A DNA stretch of 64,000 nucleotides from NCBI RefSeq assembly GCF_002204795.1, contig NZ_NIXO01000024.1:1-64000 (forward strand), written 5' to 3'. The DNA is from Pseudomonas sp. K2I15 (GTDB lineage Bacteria > Pseudomonadota > Gammaproteobacteria > Pseudomonadales > Pseudomonadaceae). Of this stretch, positions 19,983 to 30,761 are shown piece after piece. The notes below the pieces were generated by a model. The model was not told the origin of the DNA. It searched no databases and saw only the letters and a program-made list of their open reading frames with translations. Position 1 is the first letter of the stretch, and each line of letters starts with the position of its first letter. The translations under genes were made by a program, and so were the position numbers.

Positions 19983-20419
19983 TGCGCGGCCTTCTGGCAT
20001 TTCGGGCAGCGGTGCTTGTCACCCAGGGTGGCCCAGCCCAACTCGGTGACCCGCGCGGTGGCGGCCGGTTGCAGCGGCTCTTTGCTCAGCTTGGTTTCAA
20101 CCGCGAATTCAAACTCCAGCACGTTGTCGCAGCTGTCGCAGTTGACCTTCCAGGTGTGAATCTCCAGTTCGCCGAACTTCGGCCCCTGGGCCATGGCGAC
20201 CCACTGGCCCGCCGGGCGGATGGAGTAGCGCGCATCGCCTTCGACAGTCAGTCGCATCGACAGGGTTTTACTGCCGCGCAGGGTGACGATCAGAACGTCG
20301 CCGTTCTTGATCGAGCCACCGTTGCCAGTGACTTGATAGCGGCCCGGCACCAGGGCGCGGCATTCGATCAGGGTGTGTTGCGGGCTCAGCAAGCTGAAGC
20401 GGAAATCGTGTTCGGCCAT
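19979..20419 (-). CDS. Hypothetical zinc-ribbon protein
   Basis: A 146-residue cytosolic-type protein without signal peptide. I do not recognise a named family. Two CxxC pairs, CDSC (near residue 95) and CPKC (near the C-terminus), could bind one zinc. The N-terminal two-thirds are predicted beta-rich (GRYQVTGNGGSI, GDVLIVTLRGSK). Start at MAEHDFRFS, behind a strong GGAGG. It is the first gene of a two-gene unit with the META-domain lipoprotein. Confidence 0.75.
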   Translation of the reverse strand: MAEHDFRFSLLSPQHTLIECRALVPGRYQVTGNGGSIKNGDVLIVTLRGSKTLSMRLTVEGDARYSIRPAGQWVAMAQGPKFGELEIHTWKVNCDSCDNVLEFEFAVETKLSKEPLQPAATARVTELGWATLGDKHRCPKCQKAAQ

Positions 20420-20490
20420 GGATCCTCCAAATAGGCGCGGCATCCTATCACGGGCCGCCACCCATCATGGCGCGGCTATGTGACCGCTGA

Positions 20491-21483
20491 TCATCCTTCG
20501 ACGAGGTTTTGCGCCTGCCCGTCAGCCCACGCAGCGATGTTGGCCAGGGTGGTGCCGGCAATCGCCCCCAGCGCCTCGTGGGTCAGGAAGGCCTGGTGCG
20601 CGGTGATGATCACGTTGGGGAAGGTCAGCAGGCGCGCCAGTACGTCGTCTTGCAGGGGCATGTCCGAGCGGTCTTCGAAAAACAGCTGGGCCTCTTCTTC
20701 ATACACATCCAGCCCCAGATAGCCGAGTTGGCCGTCCTTGAGCGCATCGATCAGCGCCGGGGTGTCCACCAGCCCGCCGCGCCCGGTATTGATCAGCATC
20801 GCGCCGGGTTGCATGTGCGCCAGGCTTTGGGCGTTGATCAAATGTTTGCTGTCCGCGGTCAGTGGGCAATGCAGGCTGATGATCTGCGCCTCGCCGAGCA
20901 ACTGCGGCAGGCTCACATAGCGCGCGCCAAGGGCTTCGACTTGCGGGTTGGGGTAGGGATCGTAGGCGAGCAACTGGCAGCCGAACCCGGCCATGATCTT
21001 GGCGAACGTGGCGCCGATCTGCCCGGTGCCGACCACGCCGACAGTCTTGCCCACCAGGTCGAAACCGGTCAGGCCGTGCAGGCTGAAGTCACCGTCGCGG
21101 GTGCGGTTGTAGGCGCGGTGCAGGCGACGGTTGAGCGCCAGGATCAGCGCGACCGCATGTTCGGCCACCGCATGGGGCGAGTAGGCCGGCACGCGCACGA
21201 TGGTCAGGCCCAGGCGCTTGGCGGTGGGCAGGTCGACATGGTTGTAACCGGCCGAGCGCAGGGCGATCAGGCGCGTGCCGCCGTTGGCCAACTGCTCCAG
21301 CACCGGGGTGCTGAGATCGTCATTGATAAAGGCGCAGACCACTTCGTGGTGTTCGGCCAGGGCCACGGTGTCGAGGTTCAGCCGGGCCGGCTGGAATTGC
21401 AGCTGCATGCCTTCGGGCAACGGTTGGGCGAGGAAGCTGTCGCGGTCGTAGGTCTGGCTGCTGAAGAGGATAATGCGAATCAA
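20491..21483 (-). CDS. ldhA: Fermentative D-lactate dehydrogenase
   Basis: NAD-dependent reduction of pyruvate to D-lactate, 330 residues of the D-2-hydroxyacid dehydrogenase family. The NAD-binding loop is VGTGQIG. The catalytic Arg is in NTGRGGLVD, the Glu in LGLDVYEEE and the His in ITAHQAF. The match to P. aeruginosa LdhA is close (SAGYNHVDL, AYSPHAVAEHAV). The start is a TTG (residues M-I-R-I-I-L-F) with AAGGA 7 nt upstream. The frame stays open much further, but only because it reads through the REPIN, which encodes a spurious repeat of Ser-Pro-Gln-Gln-Ala. It lies downstream of gacS on the same strand, an arrangement also seen in P. aeruginosa. Confidence 0.93.
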   Translation of the reverse strand: MIRIILFSSQTYDRDSFLAQPLPEGMQLQFQPARLNLDTVALAEHHEVVCAFINDDLSTPVLEQLANGGTRLIALRSAGYNHVDLPTAKRLGLTIVRVPAYSPHAVAEHAVALILALNRRLHRAYNRTRDGDFSLHGLTGFDLVGKTVGVVGTGQIGATFAKIMAGFGCQLLAYDPYPNPQVEALGARYVSLPQLLGEAQIISLHCPLTADSKHLINAQSLAHMQPGAMLINTGRGGLVDTPALIDALKDGQLGYLGLDVYEEEAQLFFEDRSDMPLQDDVLARLLTFPNVIITAHQAFLTHEALGAIAGTTLANIAAWADGQAQNLVEG

Positions 21484-21514
21484 ATATTCCTTCTTGATGA
21501 TGGAAAGCTGCCTT

Positions 21515-21660
21515 TGTGGCGAGGGGGCTTGCTGTGGCGAGGGAGCTTGCTGTGGCGAGGGAGCTTGCTCCCGCTGGAGTGCGAAGCGCTCCCAGGATTT
21601 TGGGGCCGCTGCGCAGCCCAGCGGGAGCAAGCTCCCTCGCCACAGCAAGCTCCTCGCCAC
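21515..21660. repeat. REPIN with tandemly expanded heads (three left, two right)
   Basis: An 18-bp unit TGTGGCGAGGG(G/A)GCTTGC begins at 21515, 21533 and 21551; the third continues into the full REP. The right arm has the full inverse head and then a second, slightly shortened copy (GCAAGCTCCTCGCCAC). The core 21551-21644 is identical to 17392-17485, which has only two left heads and one right head. Confidence 0.93.
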
Positions 21661-21686
21661 GGGACAGGCGTCCTTGCCCCAAAAGT

Positions 21687-24440
21687 TTACGCGCTGACCC
21701 GCGCCTCGCTGGCCAGCCGGGCAATCGCCATGTCCAGTTCATCCAGGGCCGGCATGGCCTTGGCGTCGTCCTGTTTGAGCAGGGTTTCGGCCCGTTGGCA
21801 GGCCGCGCGCAGTTGTGGCACGCCGCAATATCGGGTGGCGCCGTGCAAGCGGTGAACCCGCTCGATCAGGGCGTTGCGGTCGTTGGCATCACGGGCGACG
21901 CGAATCGCTTCGCGGTCAGCCTCCAGCGAAGCCAGCAACATCGCCAGCATGTCCGCCGCCAGGTCTGCCTTGCCGGCCGCCAGGCGCAAACCTTCTTCGT
22001 GGTCCAGCACCGGCAATTGTGTGGCATGCCCCAAATTTTCGGCGCCGCGCTCCGGGCCCTGATTGCGCAAGGCCAGCCCGGTCCATTTCAACACCACCTG
22101 GGCCAGTTGCCGTTCGCTGATGGGTTTGGTCAGGTAGTCATCCATGCCGCTTTGCAGCAGGGCGCGTTTTTCGTTGGCCATCGCATGGGCCGTCAGCGCA
22201 ACGATAGGCAGCGGCGTGCCATGGCGTTCGCTTTCCCACGTGCGAATCGCCTCGGTGCTCTGACGGCCGTCCATGCCGGGCATTTGCACGTCCATCAGCA
22301 CCAGGTCGAAGGCTTCCTGCTTCACCGCTTCGATGGCCGAGTAACCGCTTTCTACCGCCTGGACCTTGGCGCCCATGTCTTCCAGCAAGGTTTGCACCAG
22401 CAACAGGTTGGCCGGGTTGTCGTCGACACACAGCACCCTTGGTGCGCGGCTGGACAGCGGCTCGCCGGGTTCGCTGCGCAGCGGGCGCGGGCTGATCAGG
22501 TCGGCCAGGGCGCGGCGCAGTTTGCGTGTGCAAGCGGGCTTGGCCTGCAACTGGCTGTTGGGGTTGGGCACCGATGGGTTGAACAGCAGTTGTTCGGTGG
22601 TGGGGCACAGCACCAGCACCTTGCAGCCCAGGTGTTCGAGGTCCCACAGGTGTTGGTTCAAACGTTCCGGCGGAATGTCGTTGGCGGTGATGCCGAGTAC
22701 CGCCAGGTCAATCGCCTGTTCGGTCTGGTGGGCGCTGGTGATGCCGTTGGTCAGGCTCTCCAGGCTGTTGAATGGGGTGACTTCCAGGCCGCAGTCTTCC
22801 AGTTGGTGTTGCAGGGCCTGGCGCGCCAGTTCGTGGTTTTCCAGCACGGCTACGCGCCGGCCCAGCAGCGGCGCGGAGGGCAGGTCCTCGATGTCGTCGC
22901 GGGTTTTTGGCAGGTTCAGGCTGATCCAGAACTCCGAGCCTTCGCCAGGCGTGCTGTCGACGCCAATCTCGCCGCCCATTTGCTCGATCAGGCGCTTGGA
23001 AATCACCAGCCCCAGGCCGGTACCGCCGGGTTGCCGCGACAGCGAATTGTCTGCCTGGCTGAATGCCTGGAACAGCGCCCGCACGTCCTGATTCGACAGG
23101 CCGATACCGGTGTCCTGCACGCTGATGCGCAGTTGCACGCTGTCTTCCTGCTCGTCTTCGAGCATGGCGCGGGCAACGATGGTGCCTTCGCGGGTGAACT
23201 TGATCGCGTTGCTCACCAGGTTCGTGAGGATCTGCTTGAGCCGCAGCGGGTCACCCACCAGCGACAGCGGCGTGTCGCGGTAGACCAGGCTCACCAGCTC
23301 CAGCTGTTTGGCGTGGGCGGCCGGGGCGAGGATGGTCAGGGTGTCTTGCAGCAGGTCCCGCAGGTTGAACGGGATGCTGTCGAGCACCAGCTTGCCGGCC
23401 TCGATTTTCGAGAAATCGAGGATCTCGTTGATGATGCCCAACAGGTTGTCGGCAGACTTTTCGATGGTGCCCAGATAATCCAGCTGGCGCGGTGACAGCT
23501 CGCTTTTTTGCAGCAAGTGCGTAAAGCCGAGAATGCCGTTCAACGGCGTGCGGATCTCATGGCTCATGTTGGCCAAAAACTCTGACTTGATACGGCTGGC
23601 TTCCAGCGCTTCCTTGCGAGCCAGGTCCAGTTCGATGTTCTGGATTTCGATGGTTTCCAGGTTCTGCCGCACGTCTTCGGTGGCTTGGTCGATGCTGTGT
23701 TGCAATTCTTCCTGGGCGTTTTGCAGGGTCTCGGCCATGCGGTTGATGCCCGAGGCCAGGTGATCCAGTTCCTGGCTGCCCAGCGGCGGCAACCGGGTTT
23801 CCAGGTTGCCGTCCTTGAGCTGTGCCACGGCCTGCTTGATCAGGCCGATCGGTGAGTTGATCGTGCGGCTGATGCGCAAGGCCAGGGCCGCGGTGCAGAT
23901 CAGGCCAATGGCGATCAGCAGCAGGCTCGCGAACAAGCTGCGATAGCCGCGCAGCAACATGCCGTTGTGGGACAGCTCCAGCTCGACCCAGCCCAGCAGG
24001 CGGTCGGCTTCGTCGGGGATCAGTTCACCGGCGAGGTTGCGATGGCGGCCGAATACCGGCAGCAGATAGCGGGTTGCGTCATTGCCGGTGCGCTGCAACA
24101 GGTGTGAACTGTTGCCGATCGGCGGTTGATTGAGCATGGTCGGGCCGGCGTGGGCCAGGGGAGTGCGGTCGGGCCCGAGGAACGATACGGCGCGTACGTC
24201 GGTTTGCTCCAGGGATTGGGTGGCAATGCGTTCCAGCAGGTCGGTATTTTTGGTGCCCAGGGCCGGGGCCACCAGCGGCGCCAGTTGCTCGGCGATCATC
24301 TCGCCTCGTTGCAGTAATTGCGACTGCAGCTCCGAGAGTTGCATCCAGGTGAAGTAGCCACCCAGCAGCAACGCCATCAGGCTGGTAGGCAATAAGGTCA
24401 GCAACAGTACGCGGCCTTTTATCCCCATTCTTCTAAGCAC
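21687..24440 (-). CDS. gacS: Hybrid sensor kinase GacS
   Basis: Global-activator sensor of the Gac/Rsm cascade, which controls secondary metabolism, exoenzymes and biofilm through small RNAs; 917 residues. TM1 is at about 12-32 and TM2 at about 168-189, flanking the periplasmic sensor, followed by HAMP (about 190-245). The transmitter has His294 in [13 protein letters not shown] and the ATPase motifs [14 protein letters not shown] and GGTGLGL. A degenerate first receiver-like segment (about 527-650) precedes the true receiver with Asp717 ([13 protein letters not shown]). The HPt domain has His863 ([12 protein letters not shown]). Start at GTG, with AGGAG 6 nt upstream. All phosphorelay residues are intact, so no phase-variation lesion is visible. 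Confidence 0.97.
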   Translation of the reverse strand: MLRRMGIKGRVLLLTLLPTSLMALLLGGYFTWMQLSELQSQLLQRGEMIAEQLAPLVAPALGTKNTDLLERIATQSLEQTDVRAVSFLGPDRTPLAHAGPTMLNQPPIGNSSHLLQRTGNDATRYLLPVFGRHRNLAGELIPDEADRLLGWVELELSHNGMLLRGYRSLFASLLLIAIGLICTAALALRISRTINSPIGLIKQAVAQLKDGNLETRLPPLGSQELDHLASGINRMAETLQNAQEELQHSIDQATEDVRQNLETIEIQNIELDLARKEALEASRIKSEFLANMSHEIRTPLNGILGFTHLLQKSELSPRQLDYLGTIEKSADNLLGIINEILDFSKIEAGKLVLDSIPFNLRDLLQDTLTILAPAAHAKQLELVSLVYRDTPLSLVGDPLRLKQILTNLVSNAIKFTREGTIVARAMLEDEQEDSVQLRISVQDTGIGLSNQDVRALFQAFSQADNSLSRQPGGTGLGLVISKRLIEQMGGEIGVDSTPGEGSEFWISLNLPKTRDDIEDLPSAPLLGRRVAVLENHELARQALQHQLEDCGLEVTPFNSLESLTNGITSAHQTEQAIDLAVLGITANDIPPERLNQHLWDLEHLGCKVLVLCPTTEQLLFNPSVPNPNSQLQAKPACTRKLRRALADLISPRPLRSEPGEPLSSRAPRVLCVDDNPANLLLVQTLLEDMGAKVQAVESGYSAIEAVKQEAFDLVLMDVQMPGMDGRQSTEAIRTWESERHGTPLPIVALTAHAMANEKRALLQSGMDDYLTKPISERQLAQVVLKWTGLALRNQGPERGAENLGHATQLPVLDHEEGLRLAAGKADLAADMLAMLLASLEADREAIRVARDANDRNALIERVHRLHGATRYCGVPQLRAACQRAETLLKQDDAKAMPALDELDMAIARLASEARVSA

Positions 24441-24733
24441 GCCACTCTCCTGCTACCACACTGTTGTCGAATTCCACGCAGGCATCCGGCCCGCGCCACC
24501 TGCGCAGTGTAGCCATTTGCGCGGTGTGGAATCTTGCAAATTAATGACCTTGGGCAAACCTTGGACCCACGGACGCCCGGCGGCGGTCCTTTGCCGGCCT
24601 GTATCGATCAGTTGGGCACTCAGAACGCTGTGTGTGGCCCGCGACAGTAAGCAGGCGTCGGAACCGACGAGTTGGAGTGGGAGCGGATCTTTGCGTCGTA
24701 AACCGGGCTGGACGGTTCACCGCCCGGTAGCGT
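24441..24733. other. Intergenic region upstream of gacS
   Basis: The 293 bp between gacS and the DUF2062 gene (both minus strand) hold no convincing open frame. The one visible structure is the perfect palindrome CGTCGGAACCGACG at 24656-24669. I could not place a confident promoter for gacS. Confidence 0.3.
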
Positions 24734-25249
24734 TTACATTCTGCGTTGTTTGCGTTTTTTCCACTGGCGCGCCACCCACCAGCGCCAGTAGCCCATGGTC
24801 AGGCAATAACCCAGCGCCGCCATCACCAGCCCCAGCACCACCGAGCCCAGCAGGAACGGTTGCCAGAGCGTCGATAACTGCCCGCTGATCCATTCCCAGG
24901 TCAGTTCGTCGGGCATGCTGCGGGGCGGCACGTTCATCAGCCAGGCGCCGGTCATGTAGGTACAGAAGAACACCGGCGGCATGGTGATCGGGTTGGTCAG
25001 CCATACGAGGCTGACGGCAATCGGCATGTTGCCGCGCACGCTGATGGCGAGGATCGCCGCCAGCAGCATTTGCAAAGGAATCGGGATAAACGCCGCGAAC
25101 AGGCCAACCGCCATCGCCCGCGCGACCGAGTGCCGATTGAGGTGCCAGAGGTTCGGGTCATGCAGCAATTTGCCGAGAAAGCGTAAGGACTTGTGTTCCC
25201 GAATGCTGGTCGGATCGGGCATGTACCGTTTGAATAAGCGCCGTGGCAT
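24734..25249 (-). CDS. DUF2062 family membrane protein
   Basis: A 171-residue inner-membrane protein with about three hydrophobic segments and the family signature GLFAAFIPIPLQM ... SLVWLTNPITMPP. Basic residues dominate both ends (RRLFKRY at the start, KKRKQRR at the end). Function unknown. It lies divergently next to comEC, as in P. aeruginosa. No good terminator is seen after the gene. Confidence 0.85.
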   Translation of the reverse strand: MPRRLFKRYMPDPTSIREHKSLRFLGKLLHDPNLWHLNRHSVARAMAVGLFAAFIPIPLQMLLAAILAISVRGNMPIAVSLVWLTNPITMPPVFFCTYMTGAWLMNVPPRSMPDELTWEWISGQLSTLWQPFLLGSVVLGLVMAALGYCLTMGYWRWWVARQWKKRKQRRM

Positions 25250-25384
25250 AAGGGGTCCAGGTCAGTTCGAAGGGCAAGTATGCCCGCATTCTACGAACGG
25301 GAAATTCAGACTTTGTGACAAATAATAATAGGCCGCATCGGCAGCCCGGCTAAGACTCAATGGGTCGCTTTCAAGGAAAGATCC

Positions 25385-27688
25385 ATGAGAACAGGTATGT
25401 TCGCACTCGCGCTGGGGCTGCTTGCCTTGCGCTTTTTACCTGCGTTGCCGTCCACCGGCTGGCTGCTGCTGATGCCAGTGCTGGCCCTGATGCTGTTGCC
25501 CTTTCGTACCTATCCGCTGGCGTTTTTCTTGCTGGGGTTGGGCTGGGCGTGCCTCAGTGCGCAGTGGGCGCTGGATGACCGGTTGGCACCGCGTTTGGAG
25601 GGCCAGACCCGCTGGGTGGAAGGGCGTGTTACCGGGTTACCGCAACAGACGGGCGACGGTGTGCGTTTCGAACTGACCGACAGCCGGTCACGCAAGGACC
25701 TGCTTCCCAAGCGTATCCGCTTGTCATGGCGTGGCGGCCCGCCGGTTCAGAGTGGTGAGCGCTGGCGGCTGGCCGTCACCCTCAAGCGTCCCTCCGGTTT
25801 GCTCAATGCCGAGGGTTTTGACTATGAAGCCTGGTTGCTGGCCCAGCGGATTGGCGCCACCGGTTCGGTCAAGGATGGCCAGCGGTTGGCACCTGCGCGG
25901 CATGCCTGGCGCGACGGGATTCGCCAGCGGCTGTTGGCGGTAGATGCCCAAGGGCGTGAGGCCGGGATTGCTGCGCTGGTACTCGGGGATGGTTCCGGGT
26001 TGGCCGCCGAGGATTGGCAGGTTCTGCAAGCGACCGGCACCGTGCACTTATTGGTGATTTCCGGCCAGCACATCGGGCTGCTGGCGGGGCTGATTTATGG
26101 CCTGGTCGCCGGCTTGGCGCGCTACGGGTGTTGGCCGAAACCCTTGCCGTGGCTGCCCTGGGCTTGCGGCCTGGCGTTTGCCGCTGCGCTGGGCTACGGC
26201 TTGCTGGCGGGTTTCGAGGTGCCGGTGCAAAGGGCCTGCGTGATGGTGGGATTGGTCCTGCTGTGGCGCCTGCGGTTTCGACACCTGGGGATCTGGTGGC
26301 CGCTGTTGCTGGCACTGAATGCAGTGCTGGTCCTCGAACCGTTGGCCAGCCTGCAACCGGGGTTCTGGCTGTCTTTTGCTGCTGTGGCGGTGCTGATCCT
26401 GGCGTTCAGTGGCCGACTGGGCCCCTGGAGTGCCTGGCAGGCCTGGACCCGGGCCCAGTGGTTGATTGCCATCGGTCTGTTTCCTCTGCTGCTGGTGCTC
26501 GGCCTGCCCATCAGCCTGAGCGGGCCGCTGGCCAACCTGGTTGCGGTGCCGTGGATCAGCCTGGTGGTATTGCCCCTGGCCTTGCTGGGGACGGCTTTGT
26601 TGCCGCTGCCTTATATAGGTGAGGGTTTGTTATGGCTGGCGGGCGGCACGCTGGACTGGCTGTTCAAGGCCCTGGCGCTGCTGGCGCAGTACGTGCCGGC
26701 CTGGATACCGGCGCAAGTGCCCGTAGGTTTATGGTTGGTGAGCGTGTTGGGTGCGGTGTTGTTATTGCTGCCCAAGGGCATCCCGTTTCGGCTGCTGGGT
26801 TGGCCGATGTTGCTGCTGGCGGTGTTTCCCCCTCGCGAATCAGTGCCCCATGGGCAGGTCGATGTGGTGCAACTGGATGTCGGCCAAGGGCTGTCGATGA
26901 TCCTGCGTACCCGCAACCACGTGCTGCTGTATGACGCCGGGCCACGTTCCGGTGAGTTCGATCTTGGGGCTCGCGTGGTGCTGCCCGCGTTGCGCAAGCT
27001 GGGTGTCGCGGAGCTGGATCTGATGCTGCTCAGTCATGCCGACGCCGATCATGCCGGCGGTGCATTGGCCGTCGCCCAGGGGTTGCCGGTCAAACGTGTG
27101 GTGGGCGGTGAGACCGAGCGGCTCCCGGCGGCACTCGGTACTCAGGCGTGTGTCAGCGGCGAGCAGTGGGAATGGGACGGCGTGACGTTCGAGCTGTGGC
27201 AATGGCCTGATGCGACGGACGGTAATCAGATGTCCTGTGTATTGCGGGTGCAGGCCAACGGCGAACGGTTGTTGCTGACGGGTGATATTGACCGTGAAGC
27301 CGAGCGGGCATTGCTGGCCACACCCTTCGGCGCCCCCGTCGATTGGCTGCAAGCGCCCCACCATGGCAGCCGCAGCTCGTCGTCATGGCCGTTTCTACAG
27401 CGCCTCGCCCCCAAGGCTGTATTGATTTCCCGGGGCCGCAGCAATGCCTTTGGCCATCCACATCCCCAGGTGCTGGAGCGTTACCGGGCCGTGGGCAGCG
27501 CGATTTATGACAGCGCCGAACAAGGTGCGCTTCGCCTGCAACTGGGCACCTTCCAGCCGCCGGTGGCCGCCCGCAGCCAGCGCCGTTTCTGGCGCGAGCG
27601 CCCGCCGCAAAACAGCGTTACCAAAGACCAGCCCCTGCGACAGGATGCTCTGGGGCAGGCCCGCCCTTGCGCCGGACCCTTATGGTAA
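25385..27688 (+). CDS. comEC: DNA internalisation channel protein ComEC/Rec2
   Basis: Inner-membrane channel for uptake of single-stranded transforming DNA, 767 residues. The N-terminal soluble OB-like part (about 60-180) is followed by the Competence domain with multiple membrane segments (about 200-490; VHLLVISGQHIGLLAGL is its signature). The C-terminal metallo-beta-lactamase domain (about 500-740) has the metal motif SHADADHAGG and PHHGSRSSS. All expected domains are present and intact. Ribosome-binding site AAGGAAAG 6 nt before the start. It is followed closely by the exbB-like gene. Confidence 0.93.
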   Translation: MRTGMFALALGLLALRFLPALPSTGWLLLMPVLALMLLPFRTYPLAFFLLGLGWACLSAQWALDDRLAPRLEGQTRWVEGRVTGLPQQTGDGVRFELTDSRSRKDLLPKRIRLSWRGGPPVQSGERWRLAVTLKRPSGLLNAEGFDYEAWLLAQRIGATGSVKDGQRLAPARHAWRDGIRQRLLAVDAQGREAGIAALVLGDGSGLAAEDWQVLQATGTVHLLVISGQHIGLLAGLIYGLVAGLARYGCWPKPLPWLPWACGLAFAAALGYGLLAGFEVPVQRACVMVGLVLLWRLRFRHLGIWWPLLLALNAVLVLEPLASLQPGFWLSFAAVAVLILAFSGRLGPWSAWQAWTRAQWLIAIGLFPLLLVLGLPISLSGPLANLVAVPWISLVVLPLALLGTALLPLPYIGEGLLWLAGGTLDWLFKALALLAQYVPAWIPAQVPVGLWLVSVLGAVLLLLPKGIPFRLLGWPMLLLAVFPPRESVPHGQVDVVQLDVGQGLSMILRTRNHVLLYDAGPRSGEFDLGARVVLPALRKLGVAELDLMLLSHADADHAGGALAVAQGLPVKRVVGGETERLPAALGTQACVSGEQWEWDGVTFELWQWPDATDGNQMSCVLRVQANGERLLLTGDIDREAERALLATPFGAPVDWLQAPHHGSRSSSSWPFLQRLAPKAVLISRGRSNAFGHPHPQVLERYRAVGSAIYDSAEQGALRLQLGTFQPPVAARSQRRFWRERPPQNSVTKDQPLRQDALGQARPCAGPLW

Positions 27689-27719
27689 AGTGGCGCACTT
27701 TTTCGAGGGGGCTTTCACT

Positions 27720-28355
27720 GTGTGGGAATTGGTCAAATCCGGCGGCTGGATGATGTTGCCGATCATTTTGAGTTCCATCGCCGCACTCGGCATCATCGCC
27801 GAACGCCTGTGGACCCTGCGTGCCAGCCGTGTAACACCTGACCACCTGCTGGGCCAGGTCTGGGGCTGGATCAAGAACAAGCAACTGGACAAGGCAAAAC
27901 TCAAGGAACTGCGGGCCAACTCGCCCCTGGGTGAAATCCTTGCCGCCGGTCTCGCCAACTCCAAGCATGGTCGCGAGATCATGAAGGAGTGCATCGAAGA
28001 GGCCGCCGCGCGGGTCATTCATGAGCTGGAGCGCTACATCAATGCCCTCGGCACCATCGCCGCCATGGCGCCGTTGCTCGGTCTGCTCGGTACGGTGCTG
28101 GGCATGATCGATATTTTCAGCTCCTTCATGGGCTCGGGCATGACCACCAACGCTGCGGTGCTGGCCGGTGGTATTTCCAAGGCATTGATCACCACCGCGG
28201 CGGGCCTGATGGTCGGTATTCCTTCGGTGTTCTTCCACCGTTTCTTGCAACGGCGCATTGACGAGCTGGTGGTGGGCATGGAGCAGGAAGCCATCAAGCT
28301 GGTGGAAGTGGTGCAAGGCGACCGTGATGTGGACCTGGTTGAGGGCAACGCGTGA
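27720..28355 (+). CDS. ExbB/TolQ-family proton channel protein
   Basis: MotA/TolQ/ExbB proton-channel subunit, 211 residues, with three membrane helices (about 10-30, 105-130, 145-170) and the conserved IAAMAPLLGLLGTVLGMI segment. Start at GTG (residues M-W-E-L-V-K), behind GAGGGGG. A longer reading inside comEC is rejected. It overlaps the exbD gene by 4 bp. The pair precedes lpxK, as in P. aeruginosa, so it may energise an envelope process rather than siderophore uptake. No TonB is encoded next to it. Confidence 0.9.
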   Translation: MWELVKSGGWMMLPIILSSIAALGIIAERLWTLRASRVTPDHLLGQVWGWIKNKQLDKAKLKELRANSPLGEILAAGLANSKHGREIMKECIEEAAARVIHELERYINALGTIAAMAPLLGLLGTVLGMIDIFSSFMGSGMTTNAAVLAGGISKALITTAAGLMVGIPSVFFHRFLQRRIDELVVGMEQEAIKLVEVVQGDRDVDLVEGNA

Positions 28356-28780
28356 AATTTCGCCGCAAGCAACGGGAAAACGTCGATATCAACCTGGCGT
28401 CGTTGATCGACGTCGTGTTTATCCTGCTGCTGTTTTTTGTCGTCACCACCACCTTTACCCGGGAAACCCAACTGCGCGTCGACCTGCCGGAAGCCGTCAG
28501 CGGCTCCCCGGCGCAAGACCAGCAGGCCAAGCAACTGGATATCGCCATCAGCGCCGATGGCGTGTTCTCGGTGAATAACCAGTTGCTGGAGAAAAACGAC
28601 CTGGCGAGCCTGATGGAGGCGCTGCAAAAAGAGTCGGGGGGTGATACCAACCTGCCACTTTCCATCAGTGCCGATGGCAACACCAAGCACCAGGCGGTGA
28701 TCACTGCGATGGACGCTGCCGGCAAGCTCGGTTTCAGCCATCTGCGCATGACCACCGTCGAGGCGGCGAGCCAACCCTGA
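28352..28780 (+). CDS. ExbD/TolR-family protein
   Basis: Partner of the preceding proton channel, 142 residues. There is one membrane helix (about 15-35) with the conserved Asp in [16 protein letters not shown]. The periplasmic domain contains the typical ISADG repeats. GTG start overlapping the upstream stop. The stop overlaps the lpxK start by 1 bp, so channel and lipid A kinase genes are tightly coupled. Confidence 0.92.
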   Translation: MKFRRKQRENVDINLASLIDVVFILLLFFVVTTTFTRETQLRVDLPEAVSGSPAQDQQAKQLDIAISADGVFSVNNQLLEKNDLASLMEALQKESGGDTNLPLSISADGNTKHQAVITAMDAAGKLGFSHLRMTTVEAASQP

Positions 28781-29790
28781 TGGCCATGACTGATCGTTTG
28801 CTCAAGGCGTGGTACGAAGGCCATCCGGCGCTCGCGGTGTTGCAGCCGCTGGAATCCCTCTATCGCCGGGTGGTGCAGCGCAAACGCGCGCGGTTCCTGG
28901 CGGGCGAGGGCGAGATCTATCAGTCGCCGGTGCCAGTCGTGGTTGTAGGCAATATCACCGTCGGCGGTACTGGCAAGACCCCCTTGATTCTTTGGCTGAT
29001 CGACCATTGCCAGCGCAGCGGCTTGCGCGTCGGTGTAGTCAGTCGCGGTTATGGCGCCAAACCGCCACAGTTTCCATGGCGCGTCGAAGCCAGTCAGACC
29101 GCAGCGGTGGCGGGGGACGAACCCTTGCTGATCGTGCAGCGCAGCGGCGTACCGCTGATGATCGACCCCGACCGTAGCCGCGCGGTAAAGGCGCTGCTGG
29201 CCAGCGAAACCCTGGACCTGATCCTCTCCGACGACGGCCTGCAACATTACCGCCTGGCCCGTGATCTGGAGCTGGTTTTGATTGATGCCGCCCGTGGGCT
29301 CGGCAACCGTCGCTGCCTGCCGGCAGGCCCGTTGCGCGAGCCGGTCGAGCGTTTGCAAAGCGTCGATGCGCTGCTTTATAACGGCGCGGGTGCAGACCGT
29401 GACGACGGCTTTGCCTTCCGGCTGCTGCCCACCGCCCTGGTCAACCTGCACACCGGCGAGCGCAAACCCGTTGATCACTTCCCGCTGGGACAACAAGTGC
29501 ACGCGGTGGCCGGCATCGGCAACCCGCAACGTTTCTTCAACACCCTTGAAACGCTACACTGGCGGCCAATACTCCATGCTTTTGCCGACCACGCGCCCTA
29601 CAGCGCCGAGGTCTTGAATTTCACACCGGCACTGCCGTTGGTCATGACTGAAAAGGACGCGGTGAAGTGCCGCGCCTTTGCCCAGCCCGACTGGTGGTAC
29701 CTTGCGGTGGACGCGGCACCGTCACCGGCGTTTGTCGCCTGGTTTGACACGCAGTTGATGCGCTTGCTGCCCGCTCGCCTTTTGCCTTAA
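28780..29790 (+). CDS. lpxK: Tetraacyldisaccharide 4'-kinase LpxK
   Basis: Phosphorylates the 4' position of the lipid A disaccharide at the inner membrane, 336 residues. The Walker A loop [12 protein letters not shown] is at about 57-68. Other family segments are [11 protein letters not shown] and [13 protein letters not shown] (the DDGxQ motif). It heads a run of cell-envelope genes (ycaR, kdsB, ptp, murB). Confidence 0.95.
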   Translation: MAMTDRLLKAWYEGHPALAVLQPLESLYRRVVQRKRARFLAGEGEIYQSPVPVVVVGNITVGGTGKTPLILWLIDHCQRSGLRVGVVSRGYGAKPPQFPWRVEASQTAAVAGDEPLLIVQRSGVPLMIDPDRSRAVKALLASETLDLILSDDGLQHYRLARDLELVLIDAARGLGNRRCLPAGPLREPVERLQSVDALLYNGAGADRDDGFAFRLLPTALVNLHTGERKPVDHFPLGQQVHAVAGIGNPQRFFNTLETLHWRPILHAFADHAPYSAEVLNFTPALPLVMTEKDAVKCRAFAQPDWWYLAVDAAPSPAFVAWFDTQLMRLLPARLLP

Positions 29791-29814
29791 AACGCTGCTC
29801 TCCAGGAAACACTC

Positions 29815-30000
29815 ATGGACACCAAACTGCTCGATATCCTCGCTTGCCCGATCTGCAAAGGCCCGCTCAAGCTCAGCGCCGACAAAACCGAGCTGATCAG
29901 CAAGGGCGCCGGCCTCGCGTACCCGATCCGTGATGGCATTCCGGTAATGCTTGAAAGCGAAGCCCGCACCCTGACCACCGACGAGCGCCTGGATAAATGA
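29815..30000 (+). CDS. ycaR: Trm112-family protein YcaR
   Basis: A 61-residue small zinc-ribbon-like protein with CPICKGPL near the start and the IRDGIPVML motif. Trm112 proteins activate methyltransferases in other organisms; the bacterial partner is not established. The stop overlaps the kdsB start by 4 bp. The lpxK-ycaR-kdsB order is standard in gammaproteobacteria. Confidence 0.92.
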   Translation: MDTKLLDILACPICKGPLKLSADKTELISKGAGLAYPIRDGIPVMLESEARTLTTDERLDK

Positions 30001-30761
30001 CCACCGCCTTCACCGTTGTCATCCCGTCCCGTTACGCCTCCACCCGGCTGCCCGGCAAACCACTGCAACTGATCGGCGACAAGCCGATGATCCAGCTGGT
30101 GTGGGAACAGGCCTGCAAAAGCAGCGCCGAACGGGTGGTAGTGGCTACCGATGACCCGCGAATCATCGAGGCCTGCAAACGCTTTGGCGCCGAAGCGGTG
30201 CTGACCCGTGAAGACCACAACTCCGGCACCGACCGCCTGGCCGAAGTGGCCACCAAGCTGGGGCTGGCGGCGGACGCCATCGTGGTCAACGTGCAAGGTG
30301 ATGAGCCGTTGATTCCGCCCTGCGTCATCGACCAGGTGGCGGCCAACCTGGCAGCTCATGGCGAAGCCCGCATGGCGACCCTGGCCGAGCCGATTGAAGA
30401 CATCCAGACCCTGTTCAACCCCAACGTGGTGAAAGTGGTCAGCGACATCCATGGCCTGGCGCTGACCTTCAGCCGCTCCACCTTGCCGTGGGCGCGGGAT
30501 GCATTCGCCAAACAGCCTGACGTGCTGCCGGCTGGCGTGCCTTACCGCCGCCACATCGGCATCTACGCCTACCGCGCCGGTTTCCTGCATGACTTCGTCA
30601 GTTGGGGCCCGTGCTGGCTGGAAAACACCGAATCCCTGGAACAACTGCGGGCCCTGTGGCACGGCGTGCGCATTCACGTGGGCGATGCGCTGGAAGCGCC
30701 ACCGGCCGGTGTCGACACCCCTGAAGACCTCGAGCGCGTCCGTCGCCTGCTGGGGGCCTGA
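29997..30761 (+). CDS. kdsB: CMP-KDO synthetase KdsB
   Basis: 3-deoxy-manno-octulosonate cytidylyltransferase, 254 residues. It activates KDO for the lipopolysaccharide inner core. The signature [15 protein letters not shown] is at 10-24 and the metal-binding NVQGDEPLI at about 99-107. Start overlaps ycaR (ATGA). The stop overlaps the phosphatase start by 1 bp. Confidence 0.96.
   Translation: MTTAFTVVIPSRYASTRLPGKPLQLIGDKPMIQLVWEQACKSSAERVVVATDDPRIIEACKRFGAEAVLTREDHNSGTDRLAEVATKLGLAADAIVVNVQGDEPLIPPCVIDQVAANLAAHGEARMATLAEPIEDIQTLFNPNVVKVVSDIHGLALTFSRSTLPWARDAFAKQPDVLPAGVPYRRHIGIYAYRAGFLHDFVSWGPCWLENTESLEQLRALWHGVRIHVGDALEAPPAGVDTPEDLERVRRLLGA

Noticed and set aside
21484-21660. N-terminal extension of ldhA
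   Set aside because: It translates the REPIN into repeated Ser-Pro-Gln-Gln-Ala and is not LdhA-like. The TTG at 21483 has a proper ribosome-binding site.
21516-23495. Long frame opposite gacS, starting inside a REPIN
   Set aside because: Antisense shadow of gacS; the first part only translates REP sequence.
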